Positions 58,176-63,253 of a stretch of 63,253 nt of DNA are shown here, piece by piece. How positions within the stretch are numbered: position 1 is the stretch's first letter; each line of letters opens with the position of its first letter. The notes under the pieces are model-generated. The model saw only the letters and a list, made by a program, of their open reading frames with translations. It searched no databases and was not told the DNA's origin. The stretch is taken from the NCBI RefSeq assembly GCF_051062515.1, contig NZ_JAMXEK010000009.1, one strand, 5' to 3'. The position numbers were made by a program, and so were the translations under genes. The DNA comes from Aliarcobacter sp017996075. Its GTDB lineage: Bacteria > Campylobacterota > Campylobacteria > Campylobacterales > Arcobacteraceae.

Positions 58176-60019
58176 ATTATTATGAGCTAGCTATTTTAAA
58201 ATCTCCTTTACAAAACTTAACTTACGAAAGCGAAGAGATTATTGAAAATGGCTCTTTAGTTGAAGTTATTTTAGCAAAAAGAAAAAATTCAAATTTAGCG
58301 GTAGTTATAAAAAAAGTAGATAAACCAGATTTTAAATGTAGTACGATTTTGAGTATAAAAGATGAGTTCTATACTGATTTTATGCTTGAAATTGCCGATT
58401 TTGTTAGTAAATACTATATTTGTTCTATGGGATTTGCTTTGAGTTTATTTCAAGCTTTTAATAAAAATATAGTTTATGAAAATTCTAGTATTGAATATAA
58501 AAAAGAGATAACTTTATCATCTTTTCAACAAGAGGCAAAAGATTTTTTAGATAGTAAAAAACAAGCTCTTCTTTTTGCAAAAACTGGTGCTGGTAAAACT
58601 GAAATATATATAAAAACTATAAAAGAGATTTTAAAGCAAGGAAAACAGGCAGTTTTTTTAATGCCAGAGATATCTCTTACTCCACAAATGGAAAAAAGAC
58701 TTAAAGAAGTTTTTGATTCAAGTGTTGCAATTTGGCACTCTAAAGTAACTGCAAAAAGAAAAAAAGAGATTTTAAACAAACTTCAAAATGGTGATATAAA
58801 ATTAATAGCAGGTGCAAGATCAGCTCTTTTTTTACCTTATAGTAATTTGGGTTTGATTATTGTAGATGAAGAGCATGATAACTCTTATAAAAGCGATACA
58901 ACTCCTAGATATAATGCAAAAGATTTAGCAATTTTTATAGCAAAAAAATTTGATTTAAGACTTATTTTGGGAAGCGCAACCCCATCAATAAATAGTTTTT
59001 ACAAAATTCCATATTTTGAACTTGATAAGACATTTTATGAGACAAAAAAGAGTTATATCTTTGAAAATAGTAGTCAAAATATTTCAAATAAAACGCTTGA
59101 GTTGATAAAAAAAAGTATTGAAAATAAAAACCAAACAATAGTTTTTTTACCAACTCGTGCAAATTTTAAGCATCAAATCTGTTTTGATTGTGGTAAAAGT
59201 GTTGAGTGTCCGTTTTGTAGTGTTTCTATGAGTTTGCATAAAAATGATTTGGCTTTAAAATGCCACTACTGTGGATTTGCACAAAAAATTCCAGAGTTTT
59301 GTCCATCTTGTAAAACAGGAATTGTAAGAAATCATAGGGTTGGTACTGCCGAAATTGAAGAACTTTTGAAAAATGAGTTTCCAAATAGTATTATAAAAAG
59401 GTTTGATAAAGATAGTGTAAATAGTGAAAAATCTTTAAAAAAGATTTTAGATGAGTTCAATCAAAATAAAATAGATATTTTGGTTGGTACTCAAATGCTC
59501 TCAAAAGGACATGATTATCATAATGTAAAACTAGCAGTTGTTTTAGGAATGGATAGTTTATTAAATATGAGTTCATATAAAGCAAGAGAAAATGCTTTGA
59601 GTTTACTTTTACAAATATCTGGAAGAAGTGGCAGAAATGGCTTTGGAGAAGTTGTAATTGAGACAAAAAATGAAGAATTTTTTAAATATTATTTAGAAGA
59701 GTCAAATTATAAAGAGTTTTTAAAAAGTGAGTTAGAGTTTAGAAAAGATTTGTATCCACCATTTGTTAAATTAGCAAGAGTAGTTCTGTCTTCAACAAAT
59801 GGTTTAAAAATAAAAGAAGAATTAAACGAGATTGTAAAAGATTTAAAAAACAATAAAGATATTGAAGTTGTAGGTTTTGGTGAGTGTGCAATTTTTAAAA
59901 TTGCAAATAAATATAGATATGAGGTTATTATTCGCTCAAAAGAAGTTAAAGCAATTTTAAATGCTTTGCACTATTTAAAATCAACAAATATCTCTATTGA
60001 TATGGATACAATTTATTAG
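58172..60019 (+). CDS. priA: Primosomal replication restart helicase PriA
   Basis: A 615-residue superfamily 2 helicase that reloads the replisome at stalled forks. Start TTG 58172 overlaps the pilin gene stop. Walker A is AKTGAGKTE (near 138-146), motif II DEEHD, then the zinc-binding cluster with CFDCGKSVECPFCSVSM, CHYCGF, CPSC (eight Cys, two zinc ions), and motif VI QISGRSGR. Length and motifs are normal for the compact Campylobacterota PriA. Confidence 0.94.
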   Translation: MNYYELAILKSPLQNLTYESEEIIENGSLVEVILAKRKNSNLAVVIKKVDKPDFKCSTILSIKDEFYTDFMLEIADFVSKYYICSMGFALSLFQAFNKNIVYENSSIEYKKEITLSSFQQEAKDFLDSKKQALLFAKTGAGKTEIYIKTIKEILKQGKQAVFLMPEISLTPQMEKRLKEVFDSSVAIWHSKVTAKRKKEILNKLQNGDIKLIAGARSALFLPYSNLGLIIVDEEHDNSYKSDTTPRYNAKDLAIFIAKKFDLRLILGSATPSINSFYKIPYFELDKTFYETKKSYIFENSSQNISNKTLELIKKSIENKNQTIVFLPTRANFKHQICFDCGKSVECPFCSVSMSLHKNDLALKCHYCGFAQKIPEFCPSCKTGIVRNHRVGTAEIEELLKNEFPNSIIKRFDKDSVNSEKSLKKILDEFNQNKIDILVGTQMLSKGHDYHNVKLAVVLGMDSLLNMSSYKARENALSLLLQISGRSGRNGFGEVVIETKNEEFFKYYLEESNYKEFLKSELEFRKDLYPPFVKLARVVLSSTNGLKIKEELNEIVKDLKNNKDIEVVGFGECAIFKIANKYRYEVIIRSKEVKAILNALHYLKSTNISIDMDTIY

Positions 60020-60057
60020 AATTTGAGTAAAATTAACATTAAAATTAGGAGAGCAAT

Positions 60058-60750
60058 ATGATAAATACAAAAGAAGATTTTAAGGCACTTGTTGAAAGTA
60101 TCGAAAAAGAGAGTTGGTATAAACAACCTTTAGGATTTGGAATTGCTAGAGTTAGCAGAGGAGTTTTAAACCCAAGATTAATTTTGGAAGCTACATTTCC
60201 AGTTGTAAACTGGAATGAAAATAATAAAAGTGCTGCAGTATTTTTAGCAGCTTTAAAACAAAGTGGAAACAATGTTGATTGTACAAAAAGTGAAGCTGTA
60301 TTTGATCTGGGTGATGGATTTTTAGGATATTGTATAGAAGCATTTAAACCATTTTATGAAGAAAAAGAGCTTCACAAAAATCTTCAAGTAATTTCTACAT
60401 TAGCAACATTACCAATAGATAGCGGACTAAGTGCTGATGATTTTAAAGTTGTCTTTATTTTCAAAGATGAAAAACCACAAAGTGTTGAAGCTACATATCT
60501 TAAATTATATGCAAAATATAGCAAAAAAATAGATGAGCCAAATTTAGAAGGAATAGAGGATTTACTTACAAATTGTGCTTGGATAGATGCTATTCCTGTA
60601 GAACTTGATTGGTTAAGACAAAATGAGATTTTATTAAAAGTTGGAGCAAAATATCCAAAAGTTGATTATGTTGGTAAATATTCAAGATTTTTAAGACATA
60701 TTATCCCATCAAATGATGAAACTTCTTGCAAGGCAACTCTTTTAAAATAA
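60058..60750 (+). CDS. DapD-like protein with THDPS N and middle domains but no hexapeptide catalytic domain
   Basis: A 230-residue protein. The N-terminal part (GFGIARVSRGVLNPRLILEATFPVVNWNENNKSAAVFLAAL) matches the THDPS_N domain and the later part (ATYLKLYAKYSKK, LEGIEDLLTNCAWIDAIPVELDWL) the middle domain of the long type of tetrahydrodipicolinate N-succinyltransferase. The left-handed beta-helix that carries the active site is missing: the reading frame ends in ETSCKATLLK and a strong terminator follows at once. It is therefore either a truncated paralogue or a stand-alone regulator of DapD; a full-length dapD is expected elsewhere. Confidence 0.72.
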   Translation: MINTKEDFKALVESIEKESWYKQPLGFGIARVSRGVLNPRLILEATFPVVNWNENNKSAAVFLAALKQSGNNVDCTKSEAVFDLGDGFLGYCIEAFKPFYEEKELHKNLQVISTLATLPIDSGLSADDFKVVFIFKDEKPQSVEATYLKLYAKYSKKIDEPNLEGIEDLLTNCAWIDAIPVELDWLRQNEILLKVGAKYPKVDYVGKYSRFLRHIIPSNDETSCKATLLK

Positions 60751-60780
60751 ATAAATAGCAAGATTTTCTTGCTATTTATT
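60750..60780. terminator. Bidirectional terminator
   Basis: Fourteen-base arms AATAAATAGCAAGA and TCTTGCTATTTATT with a TTT loop, overlapping the stop of the DapD-like gene and just before the convergent YcaO gene. Confidence 0.88.
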
Positions 60781-60781
60781 T

Positions 60782-62389
60782 TTATATATATTTTTTATTT
60801 TTTGAATCAAATAAGTTTAAAATATTTTTATACTCATTTGCAAACTCTAAGTTTATTAAAGAACTTTTTTTATCAATAATATCTAAAGCTATTTTGATAT
60901 TTTTCTCTTCAAAAATATCAAAAAGAGCATCTTTGAAATCTTCAAGATTTAGATTCTCTTGAGTCAATCTTAAAACCTGAGCCAAAATATAGTTGAATTT
61001 TTTATTTGATTGTTCAAGGTAAAAAATTGCCTCTTCATACTCTTTTAATTTAATCAAAATATCAGCTTTGAATTCACCTAAAGAGAAATCCTCTTTAAAA
61101 ATAACTCCAATAAATGCGCCCATATTTATAGAGTCATCAAAACCATTTAACTCATCAAGTAAATTTTCTAAATCATATTTATCTTTGTTTAAAATAAAAT
61201 CTCTAATTAGTTTTCCTTGATTTTTATTGTTATAAATCATATCTTCAAGTGGATAAATCTCTGAAAAATCTGGAACAATCATATGACAAGAGTAAAAACC
61301 TAAATAGTCATATTCTCTAAGATATATTGTTTTGTTTTCTTTATTTAAAATCTCTTTTAAAATTATAAATTGTTCACTACTTTTTTCTATATCAAACTTC
61401 CAAGGAGTATAAATAAATGATTTTTTAGAACTTAAAAACTGTAAAGCAACTTTTGCATTTGAATCAACAAAATGAGACTCTAAATTTGAGTTTGAAGCAA
61501 TCTCTTCCATATCAAAAGTTGGTTTTTCAAAGCTATCTAGTTCATCTATTTCTCTTCCTTGTAAAAGCTCTGTAAGTGTTCTTTCAATTGAAACTTCCAA
61601 AATAGGGTGGCTTCCAAAAGATAAAAAAAGTGTATTATTTTTTGGATTTATAAAAGCTATTGCTGTAACTGGATATATTCCGCCCAAAGATGAGTCATAA
61701 ACTTTTATTTTAAAACCTTTTTCTTCTAAAGATTTAATATCTTCAGTTATTTTTGAAAAATTACTTAAAACTTCTTTTGGAAACTCTGGAAGAGATAAAC
61801 CATTTTTTATAACTTTTATTTTTACATTTCTTTCAAAAATCTCACATAAAGCTTGAACTTTTGCTTCATCTTTTGTATTTCCTGTAGATAATCCATTGCT
61901 TGCATAAAGATTTGCTAGTAAATTTATAGGAAAGTATACTTTTTTTTGTGAAGTTTGATTTATAAAAGGTAAAGAGATTATTTGTGAAAAATTACTTGAG
62001 TTAAAATCCAAAAAATCATCTTTTTCAATACCTTCTAAAGTGTAATATTTTTTTATATCTTCATCTAAAAAATCGCTATTTTTATCAAATGCTTTTTGGT
62101 CTGGAAAAAAATCTCTATTTTCTAAATAGTAATCATTAAAATATAGATTTGTTTGTAATCTTTCTATAAATTCACCATAAGCACTTGCCAAACATGACTG
62201 TGATAGTGAACCTTTACCATTTGAAAATATATAGTTGTTTGCACCTTCAAAACTTAAGTTTACTGAAAAACTATTTTTTACAGGATTTTTCTCTTTTGAT
62301 AGTTTGATTTTATAACCCAAATCATCTATTATTTTTTTCATTTTTGTTAAACTTACTTCTAGTGGAGCGTCTTTTGATATTAGTTTCAT
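60782..62389 (-). CDS. ycaO: YcaO family protein
   Basis: A 535-residue protein with the ATP-binding YcaO core (about 50-400: GKGSLSQSCLASAYGEFIERLQTNLYFND, STGNTKDEAKVQALCEIFERNVKIK, SIERTLTELLQGR) and a C-terminal helical, TPR-like tail (about 430-535). The arrangement is that of E. coli YcaO, an accessory of the ribosomal protein S12 methylthiotransferase RimO. No azole-peptide biosynthesis genes are nearby, so the housekeeping role is preferred over a RiPP pathway. Confidence 0.88.
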   Translation of the reverse strand: MKLISKDAPLEVSLTKMKKIIDDLGYKIKLSKEKNPVKNSFSVNLSFEGANNYIFSNGKGSLSQSCLASAYGEFIERLQTNLYFNDYYLENRDFFPDQKAFDKNSDFLDEDIKKYYTLEGIEKDDFLDFNSSNFSQIISLPFINQTSQKKVYFPINLLANLYASNGLSTGNTKDEAKVQALCEIFERNVKIKVIKNGLSLPEFPKEVLSNFSKITEDIKSLEEKGFKIKVYDSSLGGIYPVTAIAFINPKNNTLFLSFGSHPILEVSIERTLTELLQGREIDELDSFEKPTFDMEEIASNSNLESHFVDSNAKVALQFLSSKKSFIYTPWKFDIEKSSEQFIILKEILNKENKTIYLREYDYLGFYSCHMIVPDFSEIYPLEDMIYNNKNQGKLIRDFILNKDKYDLENLLDELNGFDDSINMGAFIGVIFKEDFSLGEFKADILIKLKEYEEAIFYLEQSNKKFNYILAQVLRLTQENLNLEDFKDALFDIFEEKNIKIALDIIDKKSSLINLEFANEYKNILNLFDSKNKKYI

Positions 62390-62570
62390 AACTTTGTTTT
62401 TCTTTGCTTTCTAAAAAATTTTAGGAAGTATAGCTAAAGATTTTGTTGTTTATGTAGTTGTTTTAAATATTTTTAAAAACTCTATTTTTGGCTAATTTAT
62501 ACCAAAGTATAATTTACAAAGCGTTTATTTTCAACTAATATATTCAGATAAATCAATATAGGAGTATATT

Positions 62571-63253
62571 ATGGCAAGTGTAGCTAGAATAACTGATATT
62601 AGGGGCTTGGTTTCTTTAAATGATGGTGAAGAGATTTTAAAAGAAAAAGACCCTATATCTGAAAATGGTGGAATCTTAACAATAAGTGATTTTGCTAGAA
62701 TTATTTTTGATGATGGAAGAGAGATAGAAGTTCAAGGACCTGCTCAAATAACTTTAAATGAAAATTTCTTTCAAACAGGTGAATTTGATATTCAAGATGT
62801 ACAAGTAGGTGATATAAACTTAGCTCAAAATATTATTGAAAATTTAGCTACAAATCTTGAGGGAGAAGGATTAGTAGGTAATCCAGCTGAAGGTTTTGTA
62901 AGAACTGAACAACTAGACCCAGATAATATAAATTTTACAAATAATCCTATTGATTTCGTTCTTGAAGATGAAGAGCAAATTTTTAATCTATTTGATAATG
63001 CAATATCTACTGGAGAAACTCCTACTGTTCCAGAAAATGGAACAGAAAATCCTGAAGAAACAACAGAAAATCCTGAAGAAACTATTCCAGAGAGCACTAC
63101 AGATGTTGTATCAGAACAAACAGTTGATGAAGATACAAAAGATTCAGTAGTAGAACAAACAGTTGATGCAGTAGCAGAAGATACAACAGGAGAAGTAGTA
63201 AATGTACCAGCACAAGCTGAACAAACGATAGATGGAATAGCTGAAGAGACTAC
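62571..63253 (+). CDS. N-terminal part of a giant type I-secreted adhesin (retention module)
   Basis: The frame opens at ATG 62571 behind GGAG and is still open at the window edge (at least 227 codons). The first ~100 residues form a retention module of LapA/FrhA-type adhesins: VARITDIRGLVSLNDGEE, ILTISDFARIIFDDGREIEVQGPAQI. Such modules plug the outer-membrane TolC-like pore and hold the protein on the cell surface. From about residue 160 the sequence becomes acidic and repetitive, with PEETTENPEET and three EQTVDE/EQTVDA/EQTIDG units spaced about 16-20 residues apart. A very long repeat region beyond the window is expected. Confidence 0.8.
   Translation, partial: MASVARITDIRGLVSLNDGEEILKEKDPISENGGILTISDFARIIFDDGREIEVQGPAQITLNENFFQTGEFDIQDVQVGDINLAQNIIENLATNLEGEGLVGNPAEGFVRTEQLDPDNINFTNNPIDFVLEDEEQIFNLFDNAISTGETPTVPENGTENPEETTENPEETIPESTTDVVSEQTVDEDTKDSVVEQTVDAVAEDTTGEVVNVPAQAEQTIDGIAEET

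Noticed and set aside
60782..62389. RiPP (azoline peptide) cluster around YcaO
   Set aside because: No dehydrogenase, cyclodehydratase partner, precursor peptide or exporter nearby; the C-terminal helical tail fits housekeeping YcaO.
62825..63150. Two ORFs (minus 62825-63097, plus 62950-63150) at the right edge
   Set aside because: Both are shadows of the open adhesin frame; their Ser- or Lys/Gln-rich translations come from the repeat composition.
1..63253. CRISPR array
   Set aside because: No series of regularly spaced identical repeats was seen; the only sizeable direct repeats are the two ~148 bp copies and the copper promoter elements.

Overview
The window looks like a chromosomal piece of a low-GC Campylobacterota bacterium, most likely an Arcobacteraceae member (Aliarcobacter/Arcobacter type). 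This is inferred from the strong AT bias, the gene families (CetA/CetB-like energy-taxis pair, DUF1104 protein, YebC, long THDPS-type DapD domains) and the small tight operons. No rRNA, CRISPR array or complete insertion sequence is visible. A run of 10 N at 22146-22155 means the sequence is joined across an assembly gap there.

Region 1 (about 1-5850) is a copper-resistance block on the minus strand: P-type ATPase CopA, a CopZ-like chaperone, a Met/His-rich periplasmic protein, CopB, a PcoA-type multicopper oxidase and a 32-residue Met-rich lipoprotein. The three apparent transcription units share the motif GGAAT-N2-ATGTG about 46-56 bases ahead of their first genes. Region 2 (5850-8060) is a rearranged zone. 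It holds a gene fragment cut by a ~148 bp repeat, a Crp/Fnr regulator between two copies of that repeat, and a serine recombinase.

Region 3 (8214-21887) is a defence island read left to right: a DUF2130 coiled-coil protein; a predicted three-component ABC conflict system (nuclease-like effector, small middle component, DUF2326 ATPase) overlapped by a giant YobI-like membrane NTPase; then a type III restriction-modification operon (Mod, RhuM, Res). It ends near the N gap, a complete tRNA-Leu(GAG), and the 5' half of a second tRNA-Leu broken just after its anticodon loop.

Region 4 (22462-27546) has a gamma carbonic anhydrase and a five-gene Dlt-type operon in the order dltC-dltD-dltX-dltB-dltA, unexpected in a Gram-negative. 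Its DltB carries Asn where the family has the catalytic His.

Region 5 (27694-47881) is mostly housekeeping: DNA repair, proline and thiamine synthesis, a MlaA-MlaC-RND lipid-transport operon, YebC, an ABC exporter, a two-component system linked to a small cytochrome c, and a CetA/CetB-like pair. Region 6 (47976-63253) holds a YggS protein, then an ABC importer with NnrS whose promoter carries adjacent FNR-like and Fur-like sites. After these come a flavoprotein, a small-protein operon leading to PriA, a DapD-like protein lacking its catalytic domain, a YcaO protein, and the start of a giant type I-secreted adhesin running off the right edge.
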